Source: Fasciolopsis buskii
Lineage: Eukaryota > Platyhelminthes > Trematoda > Plagiorchiida > Fasciolidae
Assembly: GCA_008360955.1 (NCBI GenBank)
Contig: LUCM01006633.1
Location: 54,328 to 118,327, forward strand
DNA: 64,000 bases
Reading direction: 5' to 3'
Shown: piece by piece, positions 11,978 through 26,200 of the stretch
Numbering within the stretch: position 1 is the stretch's first letter
How the letters are laid out: the number at the start of each line of letters is the position of its first letter
Notes under the pieces: generated by a model
What the model was told of the DNA's origin: nothing
What the model saw: the letters and a program-made list of their open reading frames with translations, nothing else
Databases searched by the model: none
Program-made: the position numbers and the translations under genes

Positions 11978-14665
11978 GACACATAAACGAACGATCTGAA
12001 ATAAGCACTAGATTTCGACGCGCGATACAGCAGTGTACCGTGATTTGACGAGTGTGAATGTAATGGACCACCGTGTGGAATATTGGATGTACAACAGGGA
12101 TGCGTGCACGTACACGTAAAAGTGCGCGCATACACCCACAAGCAAACACGCCACGGTGAAAGTACGTTTGTTGTTATAATTGTAATACGGCAGAGACAAA
12201 CAACGAGTGATTAGTTTGCTAAAAACAAGCACGCATGCATTAAGATGCCGTCACAAAAACAGGTTGCATGCAATGGACGGATGAGGAACGGGCGAAAAGC
12301 ACACACACGAGGAGCAATGTGGACGCACCGCATCCGACGTGCTGGCGGAGTGTTTTATAGCAGACGGGAACAATAAAGGTGCTAGTGCACTACGGTAGCG
12401 GAGTTGGTTGTATCAGGTAGATACCGTCAGTTGGTCGAGAAGCAAGCGGTCGAATTCATGCAAAAATGTTAGTACATTACTTTCGGTTTTCGAGGTTTTG
12501 TGTCACTTCTACTGGTGGAAGTTCACATCAATCATAAAATCCTAATCTACTCGGGTAGAAAAGGAGTTTTGAAGTCAGAATGTTATTTCATCAATTACTG
12601 GATAGAACTGGAACGATATTTGTTTTTGAAACTGCCATCTTTTCACTGGGCATTGAATCCCGTTCATTCAGCATCAAATGCTCATCAGCAGACATGTAAC
12701 AAACTTTCCCGAATTTGTCGTTCATCTGAATAAAATAGCAGCACGAAAATAGACAGAAAAGAATACGCATTATTCTGCTAAGGATTTGCAAACGAGTGTC
12801 GAAAATCAATTTGGTTTTAAAACCAAATTGAATTGATATGTTGTGAAGCGACAGCCCCGGCCCTCGTGTCGTGTCACAGCCCACTGCAGTGGCATCGACC
12901 TTTCGGGGAAATTCGGTTATTTTTGGACATCGCTATCTTTAAGACCTTCTGTGAGGCTCGATATCAATTTTGTGACACTTGTTCGGTTGTGTTTGGACCA
13001 CTCGACACACCCTTCTGCCGTGGTTTACCTGCGCATGTATTGTCGTACTGGTGCTGTTTTGGCGCCACGATATATACAATACATTGTTCGCACATGATTA
13101 TGGAATCGAGTCTTCACTACTCTATCGACTGGAGGGGCTTTGTCAACCGCGGCTTCAGAATCCGAGAGAAGACACGTTCGGGGTCACAGTCCGGATGCTC
13201 ACCAGTAAGCGTCAGATTTTCTCGACATGACCAGGCTCAGCTGAAATTTTCAAGAGGTTCTAATCACTGAGCCTAGGCATTTAGGTCCCAAGTGTTTCAA
13301 GACCGATGGAGGTGACACTGTCAGTACACATACCGGCTATTGGCTGACCAAATTTACGTTGATGACATTCCACTGACTACTGCTTGTCGCAAAATTTCTG
13401 CCCTAGGAGAGAGAGAGATAGTGGAGGCTGATACCTTGGGCACCCGTTGGTTTACACTCGTTTCACGATGACTGGCTGATATTCTATTCTAACCACGGGC
13501 TAGGTATAGACAACTACGCACTGTGTGCGCAGCCTAGCAATGCAGAAAAATCCGTTCCAGTGTGTGCACTGAGGCCAGACGGTGCTAACAGGGGGGGGGG
13601 GACCGCGTTTGTGGGACGGCTGAGAAGACAAAATGAGGCTTGTTGTCGGCTTTGGTGTTCACTCTGAGAACCTGTCCTGACCAGAATAGTTGCCCATGTG
13701 CCCGAATTAGCAGCATGAGATGCCCCTGCTAGACAAGCCCGTACACTTGCATCGCGCTTAATGCGTTTGCCACTTTTGATTGATGGCAGAATCCGACTTA
13801 ATTAATTGATATCAAGTGATTTGTGGAGTGATGAATTGAATTCGGCTGGACGGAGTGTTTGAACCTCGCACCACCGACGTGGTGGAACATGTTCACCCTG
13901 CTTATGATCACAGGCCCACTCCATTTAACCTGTTTTCTGCCCGTGTACCTTCTCAAAGACATGACCGACCAACTGAACGGTGCCAGTATATATTTTCGTC
14001 TTTGGGCGTTAAAATAATCCAAACCGATGAAGGCTCACTGCTTGTCCGTAGTGCTCCTTTTCCAACAGGCCAGGCGAACTGGTAGTCATGGATGGAAAAG
14101 GCACCAACCCATCTCATTCTATGCATTGATGAGACACATACAACATTGACAAAAATGATCACCAAACCGCTGTCACTCTCTCGGAGAAACAATGAGTCAG
14201 CGATTCAAATATTGGCCTTGTACGAGCTTTAAAACATCGTTGAGTCAAGTTACTCTCATCACTTACCAAACCACCTGACATAACTCAGCAGAACTGGACT
14301 CTACTGACATCCAAAAATATTAAATTCTCAAACATAATACAGATGTGCAGGCCTGCCTAGCAGGAGATTCTCCCGCACCTAATTGGGGGGTACAACTGCG
14401 AATACTTTGGTTAGGACAGATTCTCAACGTGAACACCAGGGCCAAAAACAAGCCTTATCTAATCAGCTCAGCTTTGCTATAAACGTTTCCTAGCCCCATT
14501 GTTTTATCCGGATTGTCGTATAATCAGTCGCGATTCGGTTGTCTCACTAGTATCTTATTTGAATCGTAAGGAGCGTGAATAGACGATAAGTGCATCTAAG
14601 GGTCACATAATGGTTCGTCGGGTACGCACACCTGACCAGCGGCAATAGCCTCAGAACCGGTCATG
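8409..14665. other. Unannotated stretch with several microsatellites
   Basis: No gene is supported. It holds a (TTG)n then (ATG)n run at about 8661..8700, a (TAG)n run at about 9346..9380, an (AT)n run at 11895..11973 and a G homopolymer near 13590. The 145-codon plus-strand open frame at 12833..13270 overlaps two other open plus frames and shows no recognisable motif, so I do not call it. Confidence 0.5.
11895..11973. repeat. (AT)n microsatellite
   Basis: This is an uninterrupted AT dinucleotide tract of close to 80 bases. It is the longest pure dinucleotide run in the window and likely length-polymorphic. Confidence 0.95.
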
Positions 14666-14740
14666 TGCTTCCGGAGACATTTTGACCACTCATTAATATA
14701 TATATATATATATTAATGAGTGGTCAAAATGTCTCCGGAA

Positions 14741-14743
<3 letters not shown>
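14666..14743. repeat. Perfect 78-bp palindrome
   Basis: The 39 bases from 14666 (TGCTTCCGGAGACATTTTGA...) are the exact reverse complement of the 39 bases ending at 14743, with an AT-rich centre at 14704/14705 and no spacer. It is followed directly by an (AT)n run to about 14776. A perfect palindrome of this size would extrude as a cruciform in DNA or fold as a hairpin in RNA. It may be a tiny foldback element or the product of replication slippage at the AT tract. It contains no coding sequence. Confidence 0.97.
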
Positions 14744-14776
<33 letters not shown>

Positions 14777-14778
<2 letters not shown>

Positions 14779-17098
14779 TGACTTAAACCAATTTCAGTCC
14801 TCGTCCTGAATTTACAACCCTTCTGGTTAGACGTATTCATTTTTGTCCCACTAGGCCTCTCTAGGACTGTCTCTCATTCAAAACTGGCTCTCGTTTAATT
14901 ACAATACAAAACAGTGCTTTCACGGGCGAATAGTAAACGAATTTAGCTGGTCTTTCGATGAAGCAGGATTTCTGGCATTTGGCTCCTAGCGTGCAATCTA
15001 CGTTGTTTCAAAACTTATTGTCCATCTGGTTTTGTGACACCGGACATTCCGGAACCGATCCTGGCTAATGAAATGATGGATAGCGGGGTAGAATTTTTGA
15101 GATGATGCTCGTCTGTCACCGTCAGTAGAGACTATATTAAAAGATGTTAAACAAACTTAATCTAACAATCTGTTACAGGCTTACACTAGGTGTTCATACT
15201 GTGAGTGCGCTTTGATTCTCATTCACTCCATGTTCACTTAGCAGGTGAAATGCAGTGCTGTATCCTTCCGGCCCAGACACCATGTATGGAAACCGTGAGT
15301 ACTGGAAGTCTCTTTGTAATATGCATACATACGTCGTTTTTCTTAAACAGTCGAATTATGGATCCGTGTTGCTTACTCGCCACTTGATAATCTTCAAGTG
15401 GATTGCCGAGTCGCCTGCTTGGGTCATTTGGCAAGTCGCACAGTACGGTTTCGGTGATTGCAAGTGGTAAGCCTCCCAATATTTTGTTTTTTTGCTAACT
15501 GTGCACTGTACCGCTCCGAACTACCGTGTTACTGTTTGCTCATAGGCTGTCGAACGGGCCACTCTTAATGCAAATAAGCTGATGCATGTACTGTTTTGTG
15601 TGTCTGAAGTGCCCTCAACAATTGAATCGATTCGGCTTTCAACTAGGAGGCCTCGTTGTCGGTGCTGCCCACCAGAAAAACTTGCGATCCCAGTCCGACG
15701 GACATCGTGTGATTAGCGTCGATGAAATAGAATTATTTGATATTCTTATTGGCGATTTCTAATTGCATGTGCCTAAACGAAGTCTGGAACCTTTGCCAAC
15801 TAACTGGATGAGGCTTGTTCGTTGGATTGCAGAAAAGGGCTTGTTCATGACCGAATGAAATACAGTTGGATAGTAAAGCGACTTGAAGAGCAACACATCC
15901 ATCCCAGTTGGAACTGCCTAATCAATACAATAGTTAAGCACTGTAAATAAATTGTAAGAAGCTCACTACTCCTTGTCGGACTTAGGGAGTGCCGATGATA
16001 AAACGAGAATAATCTGTGTGAAATTGTGAGAAGAAATCGTATAACTGACTTCCATCCGCTGGAATCGAGAACGCATAGGAGCAAAACTGCCAAAATGATG
16101 AGAAAATAATGGAAAAGCTATTCGAACAGAATCGAAAGCTCAGATGAGATCAGAAGTTGTGCGGTAATTATTGCAATGCGATGGCCTACAAGCATAAAGC
16201 ACGAATAATATGGAGATGACGGGGGAGAGTAAGTGGTCACAACAGTTGCGAAACAGATCGCTAACGATGACGACAACGACGACGATGATGTTTACAATGA
16301 TGACGATCACGATCACGACAACTGGGAAGGTGAGGGGGTGCTAAAACAAATGAGCTAGATGAGGGCACCGCGGATTCCGTCACTTGGTAGATATGCCTGT
16401 GTGTAGGGAAGCAAAGCACCACATTCACACAAACAACCACATTCACATCGTGATGAGAGCGTTCAAAACGGACGAGGTGGAATGTCAGGTGTGTAGCGAA
16501 TTTTAATTTATTTTACTGGTTTTAATCACTAGTTTTGATACCTTTTCTCAGGATATGATGAAATGTGATCCAAAAGATCACCATCGCCATTTGTGTTGAT
16601 CTGATAGGAGTGAAATCCAGATCGCGCACTCGAGCTTGCAGAGACGATTGACCAGAACGGAGCGAACTTCCAGAGAGACATCTGAGCGGAACTGGATAAA
16701 TGGATGACCTTTTGCTCTGCGTGTGTGTGTGTGTGTGTCTGGTTGGTGATTTGATTTAGGAGCAACGTGGTTGCTGGCTAATGATTTTATGTGAAATTGG
16801 AAGAATATTTGCCTGAGTGATCAAGCTGAATGGTTGATGAACGAGTAAATGAGTGTTCTGAATTCAAATGACGTTGTTCGAACAGATTAATCATTATTTT
16901 GATAATGAGGATGGGGTTAATGCTGCAGCGCTAGGAGACCGATCACAGACAGGCGTGCCACTACTTTTGCGATTGCTATTGTTGAGGTGTTTATTACATG
17001 GTATCCATCACTTCCAGTGAAAATGTTTGGCAGCGACTTTGACAAGAAACCCACTACTAATTCTCTCGAACACGAGACGTCGAATGAAAGTAGGAAAA
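14777..17098. other. Unannotated stretch 3' of the giant gene
   Basis: No supported coding region. A (GT)n run lies at about 16721..16738. A further AATAAA on the minus strand lies at 16995..16990, a possible distal polyadenylation signal for the giant gene that ends at 17225. Confidence 0.5.
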
Positions 17099-17104
17099 TT
17101 TATT
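17099..17104 (-). terminator. Candidate polyadenylation signal of the giant gene
   Basis: On the minus strand this reads AATAAA, about 120 bases after the TAA stop at 17227..17225. That is a plausible distance for the 3' end of the transcript. A second AATAAA at 16995..16990 is an alternative. Neither cleavage site can be proved from sequence. Confidence 0.45.
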
Positions 17105-17224
17105 CTACCTCTGGACATAGCATAAACGGAGCAAAATTGGAAGGTTCAAATCACATGCAACCGTCTCTGTCGCTCGGTTTCTCTCACTGTGAGATGAGGT
17201 TAAAATTATTGCTTGTTGGCATGT

Positions 17225-20200
17225 TTACGGCCTACTAATAGGTTCCGTCTTGGCACAGGTACTATCGCAATAATTGCCTGGTTCGTTAGCCTCGGCGGTA
17301 GTCGGAATTGGAGTAATCGGTGTTAATTTTCTTTCGTTTGGGTCGTCTGATTTACTGGTGGTGGTTGGGTAAATCAGATCACCAACCTCCGTCGGTGTTT
17401 GCCCACCAAATATAACGAGATCAGAATTGTCACCAGATGGAGCACAGGAACCTACCATCGCAGAACCAAGATCTTCAAATGAAATGGCACTAGTAACAGA
17501 AGTGGAAAAACACGACTGAATATTTTCCTGTGAATCACTATCGGTCAGCCGAAACTGGAGGTTTTGATGTTCACTCAGGTCACGATAAATGGCTACATCA
17601 TCTTCGGAAGCATCAAAAATCGCTGATTCTAAGTTCGAATCAGTGTGGGAAATCAGGCCGAGTTCATCTGCTGTTTGACTGATTATATTCAAAGAGGTCG
17701 TGCTCCCAGCGACTCTAGTTAAGGGAGTTAGTAATTCAGTGGGAGCTACAATATTCCCCAGCACCGGTTGTTCAGTAATTTCAACAGCCGGACCAGAGCC
17801 GAAAGCTGAGGAGCAGCATTCCAGCGGATGTGTCTGTTGATCACCCCCATGATCGCCCAGGGCAGATTTTCCCACAGTGTCGGCGATCAATATGCGACCC
17901 ACTGGCTCAATTGGGTGGCGATACTGTGGATGTTCCGTGTCATGTGCTCCCTCACTTGGCAAGCCAAATATTGCGCCGCTATCTTCCAACGAATCACTCA
18001 TTAGCTCAGATTTAGTCGACTGAGTGGGACCGGCTTGGCTGTAACTCGGTCCTTGGGCAATGGCCATACTGCTTTCAGTCTCTTCCTCCGAAATAGCCCC
18101 CCTACGTTCGTAGGACAGTTCAAGTGAATCAACTGAATCACGTCGTGATCTCCGATCCTCGCATGGTTGCAGACTCGTCGGCCCACGAGGACTGAACTCC
18201 AATCCCTCACAATATTGTTGATGCAACAGTTGCAACTGATGCGGGACAAATTCTACCACACCAGACTCCGTAATCACGATATCCTCAGTGGTTCCAAGAA
18301 ATCCAAAACTAGAATCTACAGACGACGAGGTTGTACACAGCGAGTCCGACGTGCCAGCCACGGCAAAATGATCACTACTTTCCAACGAATCTGACTCACG
18401 TGCTTGCTGACGCCTTAATTCGTCCCGGGCCTCCTGAATGAGACTGCTAGCCCATTCGTTCTGCAGCTGCTGACGTTCAACTAAGTATGCGTCATCATTC
18501 ACAGATGGTATCAGAGAGTCATACATAGATGAATGCGCTAATGAGTCTGCATCTGCCAAATCAATGAGTTCTTCACCCTCTTCATAACCAATTCCCTCAC
18601 CCGCAGTTTCCGCCAATGGTTTTCGTGGTTGCCTTTCATCTTCCACACCACTCATCGAGATGAACTGCATGGAAGCTGTTCTGGTCTGGTCAATTTCGTC
18701 TTGTAGCATGTGATAAATACGGGCCACATCTTGTCCAGCCGTTAGCGACCCACTCTGACTAGGCGCGGTCGCGGAATCTGTGCTCTGTGTCATCACACTT
18801 GCTTGCTGTTCGGCTAGTACGTCCTCATAAATAGTGGTAATCAGACCACTTTGTGCAAGACTGCTCGGTTCGGGAGCCAAATCTGCTGATCTCGAAAGAC
18901 TTAGTTCCAACAAACTGCTCAAGTGTGGGCCGGGTTGCAGCTCGTCAGAGATCGGAGGAATCGTTTCCACTGAGCCCTCACACTCGCGCTCATTACGTAG
19001 GAACTCTGAAAGTGATGATGTCTGAGAGCTTAGCTCCGGCGCACTCTCACGTGGCACACTACTCATAGATGTTGAAGTGCTGTGTGCCGCTACCTCCCGT
19101 TCTAACCTTTCAAACTCGGAAAGGGAACTGCTCGTCCCACTTCCATTTCCTTGTCTTGGATAGTCATCTGCCGTTCCATACTTTGTCCTCAGGCCACCCA
19201 TATCTGTCGTTCCTTTCTTTAATTCTTGCAATGAACCACGCCCATAAGGAATTCCTCCATCTTCATATTTTTCTTCCTTGACTGCTGATTGTTGTTCGAG
19301 TAGTTGTGTGGATTCGGTGCCTTTGGAAGACAACTTGGGCATGGAGACGGCCCCGCTAATTTCTGATCTTGTCAGGCCTGCATCACAAGTCCCGGAGGAT
19401 GCACTCGCATCTGGGAGATCAAAAAAGCTTTGCTTTCGATCGACCAAGTTCAGATCGCTTTCAATTGATGCTAAAGTTGTGTGAGAACCTTGACCCCCTT
19501 GCATGACTGGAGATATATGCTGACCGTCCGGCGCAAGTTCACCAGAAGAATAGCGTCGCACTACCAACAGATCTGTCCCATCAGAACTATAAGTTTCTGA
19601 TGGAAGCATTGCACGCCGCTCTTCGGCCGTTTTTGGTCGCTGTGTGATTACCTGTGAAGCATGCAAAACTTGAACTATTGTAGACTGACTTTCACGACTG
19701 GATTCTTCAGGCGTGGTACTTCTCCAAGTGACCGTTGACAAGCATGGCTCAAACGAATGAGACTCGTCCCGCGTCAGACGCAAGTTGTAGTCATCACTTT
19801 GGTCAGATTGTCGACCAACCATCGGCAAAATATCAGATTCGTCCGTCCCAATTTTTGACTCTTCCTCACCTTCTTCTCCTTCCGTTTCTTTGATCAAGTC
19901 TAATTGTTCTTTCGAAGAGCTTTCTCCTATATCGATCTCCGTGTCAAGATTGAGTAGCTGCAAACTGGAGTTGCTATCATGTGACAAGTCTGGTGAGCTG
20001 TTTTGATCAATTCCAACCGCTTCCATAATTGGCGACAGACCATCTCTTGAACAAGACAGATCAATGACTTCATCTTCAACAGTCTGCTCTTTATCCATTT
20101 CCGTAGGTCGTTGAGTTACCAAGTCTTCCAAACTGTCGATGACGTAGTCTATGACTTCATCGGTTCCGCTCTCATTATCACCCTCATCTTCGGAGGAAAA

Positions 20201-23200
20201 GTCAGCATCTCCCGCAGATACTGGCGGCTCAATGGTTTGATATGACTCGGGGACCTTAGACCATTTCGTCTTGAATGGTATTTTTTCGTCCTCCGATGAA
20301 TCGTCCGCTGCTGAGCTTTGAACATGCGATGTAACAGGAGAAATTTCGGGCAGGTAAGTATTGGCTGGTTGAGCAGCGAAGCCTGAACGGAAACCGTAAC
20401 TTTGCAAACGATTTAACATTTTCATGGACCTATCCAGTGCAGAACTGAGCACCTGATTTGCTGACAAGTCGTAGGATCTCACTCTTCCAAGGTGCCTGTT
20501 TTCACGGTTTGCAAATAGCTCCGCTTCCTGCACAGATTCCTCGGCAGTGTTTTCATGCATTCCGTCTGGTACATACTCCTCTTCTTCCTCATCAACCTCA
20601 GAGAATTCCGTCAGGAGATTCGTTCCAGTGGCTGCTGCTAACTGCCGTAAGTCTTCATCACTTCTGCGTCCACGTGAGGCTAAACACGTTTCACTAGACA
20701 TCGGTAACTCTTCGCTACGGTCCAATGTACGGAGTTCTTCTGGAAGTAGTGCACGACATTCGTCACTCGCAACTAAAACAACCGATTCATCAAGTATACC
20801 AAATCCAGAAGAGGTTAAGCTACCTACCGTCTCTCCAGTTAATAACACGGGGCTGGAACATTTAATTTGTTCTTTAGAAACGGAACCACGAGGTAGTTCA
20901 ATTTCATCTACCTCTGCGTAAGTTACATCATCCGTCAAGTTGCTCTCATGGGAGGATAGCGGTAAATATTCAGCGGTTTCTGAGCTCAACGTTTGCTTCC
21001 CAATCTCACTAGTGAGCACAAACCGTTCAGGTTCTGAAAGGGAGGGTATTCCCTGCAATTCCTTTGAAATGATAGGAATCTCTTCAGCCTCAAACAATTT
21101 AACATCAGGGATATTTGAGAGCGCAATATTTCGAGCTTCTTGAAGTTGTTCTTCTAACGAAACCGTTGAACTGACCGTGACAAGTTCGGTTTCTTCAAAA
21201 CAGAGAAGAGCAGGCTTTTCTGGACGATTTAGACAAGACGTGGTCTCCTTTTTATCCTCTGTCTTTTTCATAATTGGAATTTCAATCACAGCTGATTTCA
21301 GTTCCGGAGGCTGCTCGATTTGCCGGAGGGGATCTATTGCGGGACGTTTGAATCCTGTCAAACCTAGATGTAGACCATCATGGGCTGCGGCGACTGCGGC
21401 TGTTTCTTCCGATGCCGAAACTGCTTTCCGTCTACTGGCCGCTCCTGAATATTCCGTCCTCAATGGGGAACGCAGCTCTTCCGAGAGGCTGACAAACGTC
21501 GGTGTATCCATGCTTTCCATAGGCAGCGCCTCTTCGAGTACCAAAGATTCATGTGATGACATTTTCAGGGACTCCGTAATAGGAAGAATAACAGATGCTC
21601 TGGAAATATTCTCACCCAAAGACTCGACCGAGAACCTATCCGACAATGATAAACCAGACCGGCCAAGGCTCAGAAAAGTGGGCTGTGATTCATCAGATTC
21701 AATGCACACTTCCTCTAACGGCTGGTCAGTTGAACTTGTTATTCCAATTGATGTTCCCTGCAGCGAAATATCACAAACGGGAATAACCGAAGAACCTTCC
21801 AAAAATGAACTGGAAATGGACAGCGGAACGTCCTGCGAAGCCACCGGAAGCACTGTGGCGGAGATAGTCGGGACAGAAGCTTGTAGTTCGCTAGCTGGAT
21901 GGGAGCAAACTTCGGCACCCCAAGTGGCAGATCTCGCAAGATCAGTCACACATTCCGAACGATCCACGTCAACAGAGCTATCGAGGGTAATTTCAAGGGA
22001 CTTTATAGGGAGAATGTCGAAAGAAGTACTAGTGTAGCCGGCAGATGGAACAACATCGAGCAGTTTCAGATCGACCGCAGGCGTATCCGCTTCAACTTCG
22101 GTCAGAGCTTCCGAATCAGACTCACCCTCAACATCAGGTTCTGTCACACCGTCACCGGCAAAATCAAAATCAACATATGGAAAAACGACACCTTCAGTTA
22201 CAGGAGGAACAACTTCAACTTCAACTTCTTCCTCCGGAACCAATTCGCCTTCTACTCCAGCCTCAAACTCAACCTCAGCCACAACCTCAACCTCAGACAC
22301 AACCTCACCCTCAGCCACAGCCTCAGCTTCAGCTGCAACTTCAACCTCCGCCTCAGGAGCGACATCTGCCTTGACCTCAGCCACTACTTCAACTTCATCC
22401 TCCGGCACCAATTCGTTTTTTAATCCAGCCTCAACCTCAACCTCCGAATCAGCTTCAGCTGCAGACGCGGCCTCAGCCTCAGGAACAACTTCTGCCCTAA
22501 CCTCAAAAACAAATTCAACTACCTGCTCCGGCACCAATTCGACTTCTACTTCAGCTTCAACTGCTAACCCAGCCGCAGATTCAGCTGCAAACGCAGCCTC
22601 AGCCTCATGAACGACTTCTGCTTTCAGTTCAGCCTCAACTTCAAATTCCTCCTCCGGCACCAATTCACCCTCTACTCCAGCCTCAACCACAACCTCAGCC
22701 TCAACTTCACTCTCAGCCTCAGCTCCAGCTACAAACGCAGCCTCAGCCTCAAGAACCACATCTGCTTTGACCTCAGCCTCAACTTCAACCTCAGCCTCAG
22801 CTTCAGCTACAAACGCAGCCTCAGCCACAGCCTCATGAACGACTTCTGCTTTCAGTTCAGCCTCAACTTCAACTTCCTCCTCCGGCACCAATTCACCTTC
22901 TACTCCAGCCTCAACTTCAACCTCAGCCTCAACTTCACCCTCAGCCTCAGCTTCAGCTACAAACGCAGCCTACACAGCCTACGACTAGGCGTAAGCTTCA
23001 GTGACTCAGCCTCAACTTCAACTTCCTCCCCGCACCAATTCACCTTCTACTCCAGCCTCAACTTCAAACTCAGCTTCAACTTCACCCTCAGCCACAGCCA
23101 CACCTTCAGCTGCAAACGCAGCCTCAGCCTCAGAGCGACACTGCTTGACCTCAGCCACAACTTCAACTTCCTCCTCCGGCACCAATTCACCTTCTACTTC

Positions 23201-26200
23201 AGCCTCAACTCTCAACCTCAGCCTCAAACGTCAACCCTCAGCCTCAGCCACGGCTTCAGCTACAAACGCAGCCTCAGTCACAGCCTCATGAACGACTTCT
23301 GCTTTGACTTCAGCCTCAACTTCAACTTCCTCCTCCGGCACCAAATTCACCTTCTACTTCCAGCCTCAAACTTCTCCGCAAGCCTCCAACTTCGACGCTC
23401 ACCACAGACTCAGCGTCAAGCTACAAACGCAGCCTCAGCCACAGCCTCATGAAACGACTTCTGCTTTCAGTTAGCCTCAAACTTCAAACTTCCTCCTCCG
23501 GCACCAATTCACCTTCTACTCCAGCCTCAACTTCAACCTCAGCCTCAACTTCACCCTCAGCCACAGCCTCAGCTTCAGCTACAAAACGCAGCCTCAGACT
23601 CTGAAACGACTTCTGCTTTCAGTTCAGCGTCAACTATACTTCCTCCTCCGGCACCCAATTCACCTTCTACTCCAGCCTCAACTTCAACCTCAGCCACAGC
23701 CACACCGTCAGCTGCAAACGCAGCCTCAGCCTCAGGAGCGACTTCTGCTTTGACCTCAGCCTCAACTTCAACTTCCTCCTCCGGCACCAATTCACCTTCT
23801 ACTCCAGCCTCAACTTCAAACCTCAGCCTCCAGCTTCAGCTACAAACGCAGGCCTCAGCCTCAGGAACGACTTCTGCTTTACTCAAGCCTCAACTTCAAC
23901 TTCCTCCTCCGGCACCAATTCCCTCTTCTCACTTTACTCAGCCTCAACTTCTCACCTTCAGAGCAACAGCCACAGCTTCAGCTACAAACGCAGCCTCAGC
24001 CTCGTATGGAACGACTTCTGCTTTGACCTCAGCCTCAACTTCAACTTCCTCCTCCGGCACCAATTCACCTTCTACTTCAGCTTCAACTTCAACCTCAGCC
24101 TCAACTTCACCCTCAGACAGCCACACCTTCAGCTGCAAACGCAGCCTCAGCCTCAGGAGCGACTTCTGCTTTGACCTCAGCCACAACTTCAACTTCCTCC
24201 TCCGGCACCAATTCACCTTCTACTTCAGCCTCAACTTCAAGCTCAGCCTCAACTTCACCCTCAGCACAGCCACAGCTTCAACTACAAACGCAGCCTCAGC
24301 CTCACGCTCCGCTTTTGACCTCAGCCACAAACTTCAAACTTCCTCCTCCGGCCACCCAATTCACCTTCTTACTCCAGTTCAACTTCAACCTCAGTCTCAA
24401 ACTTCACCGCTTCAGCAACAGCCACACCTTCAGAAGGACTTCCTGCCAAACTAGGCCTCAGCCTCAGGAGTGACATCTGCTTTCACCTCAGCCTCAACTT
24501 CAACTTCCTCCTCCGGCACCAATTCACCTTCTACTCCAGCCTCAACTTCAACCTCAGCCTCAACTTCACCCTCAGCAACAGCCACACCTTCAGCTGCAAA
24601 CGCAGCCTCAGCCTCAGGAGTGACATCTGCTTTGACCTCAGCCTCAACTTCAACTTCCTCCTCCGGCACCAATTCACCTTCTACTCCAGCCTCAACTTCA
24701 AACTCAGCCTCAACTTCACCCTCAGCCACAGACTCAGCTTCAGCTACAAACGCAGCCTCAGCCACAGCCCCATGAACGACTTCTGCTTTCAGCTCAGCCT
24801 CAACTTCAAACTTCCTCCTCCGGCACGCAATGTCACCTTTCTACTCACGCCTCAACTTCAACCTCAGCCTCAACTTCACCCTCAGCCACAGCCACAGCTT
24901 CAGCTACAAACGCAGCCTCAGCCTCAAGAGCGACTTCTGCTTTCAGTTCAGCCTCAACTTCAACTTCCTCCTCCGGCACCAATTCACCTTCTACTCCAGC
25001 CTCAACTTCACCCTCAGCCACAGCCTCAGCTTCAGCTACAAAAGCAGGCTCAGCCTGAGGACTGACTTCTGCTTTGACCTCAGCCACAACTTCAACTTCC
25101 TCCTCCCGGCACCAATTCCACCTTCTACTCCAGCCTCACTTCAAACTTCAACCTCAGCCTAACAGCTTCAGCTGCAAACGCAGCCTCAGCCTCAGGAGCG
25201 AGGTCTGCTTTGACCTCAGCCACAACTTCAACTTCCTCCTCCGGCACCCAATGACCTTCTACTTCAGCCTCAACTTCAAGCTCAGCCTCAACTTCACATT
25301 CAGCAACAGCCACAGCTTCAACTACAAACGCAGCCTCAGCCTCAGGAGCGACTTCCGCTTTGACCTCAGCCACAACTTCAACTTCCTCCTCCGGCACCAA
25401 TTCACCTTCTACTTCAGCTCACTTCAACCTCAGCCTCAACTTCACCCTCAGCAACAGCCACAGCTTCAGCTACAAACGCAGCCTCAGCCTCAGGAGCGAC
25501 TTCCGCTTTGACCTCAGCCACAACTTCAACTTCCTCCTCCGGCACCAATTCACCTTCTACTTCAGCTTCAACTTCAACCTCAGCCTCAACTTCACCCTCA
25601 GCAACAGCTCACACCGCAGCTGTCACAACTCAGCCTCAACGACAGAGTGAATCTGCTCTTCAGGAGCGTCAACTTCAAACTTCCTCCTTCCGGCACCGAA
25701 TTCAAAGCCTTCTACTCCAGCCTCAACTTCAACCTCAGCCTCAACTTCAACCTCAGCTCTCAGCTTCAGCTACAAACGCAGCCTCAGCCTCAGGAGCGAC
25801 TTCTGCTTTCAGTCAGCCTCAACTTCAACTTCCTCCTCCGGCACCAATTCGCCTTCTACTTCAGCCTCAACTTCAACCTCAGCCTCAACTTCACCCTCAG
25901 CCACAGACTCAGCTACAAACGCAGCCTCAGCCACAGCCTCATGAACGACTTCTGCTTTCAGTTCAGCCTCAACTTTCAACTTCCTCCTCCGGCAACCAAT
26001 TCTAGCCTTCTACTCCAGCCTCAACCTCAACCTCAGTTCTAACTTCAACCTCCTCAGCCTCAAGCTTCAGCTACAAACGCAAGCCTCAGCCTCAGCATGA
26101 ACGACTTCTTCTTTGACCTCAGCCTCAACTTCAAACTTCCTCCTCGCGCGTACCGAATTCACCTTCTAACTCCAGCCTCAAACTTTCAAACCCTCAGCCT

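Noticed and set aside
11752..12149. Minus-strand frames with long Tyr-Ile runs
   Set aside because: They are translations of the (AT)n microsatellite at 11895..11973.
12833..13270. 145-codon plus-strand open frame
   Set aside because: It has no recognisable motif, overlaps two other open plus-strand frames in a Cys-rich, low-information stretch, and shows no clear splice context.
21177..26042. Long plus-strand open frames over the repeat array (286, 281, 244, 234 codons)
   Set aside because: They are mirror frames of the minus-strand GAG-GTN/GAG-GCN repeats: low-complexity Ser/Thr, Gln/Pro or Asn/Phe/Leu. The frame at 21177..22037 lies opposite the non-repeat Ser-rich coding region and mirrors its codons.
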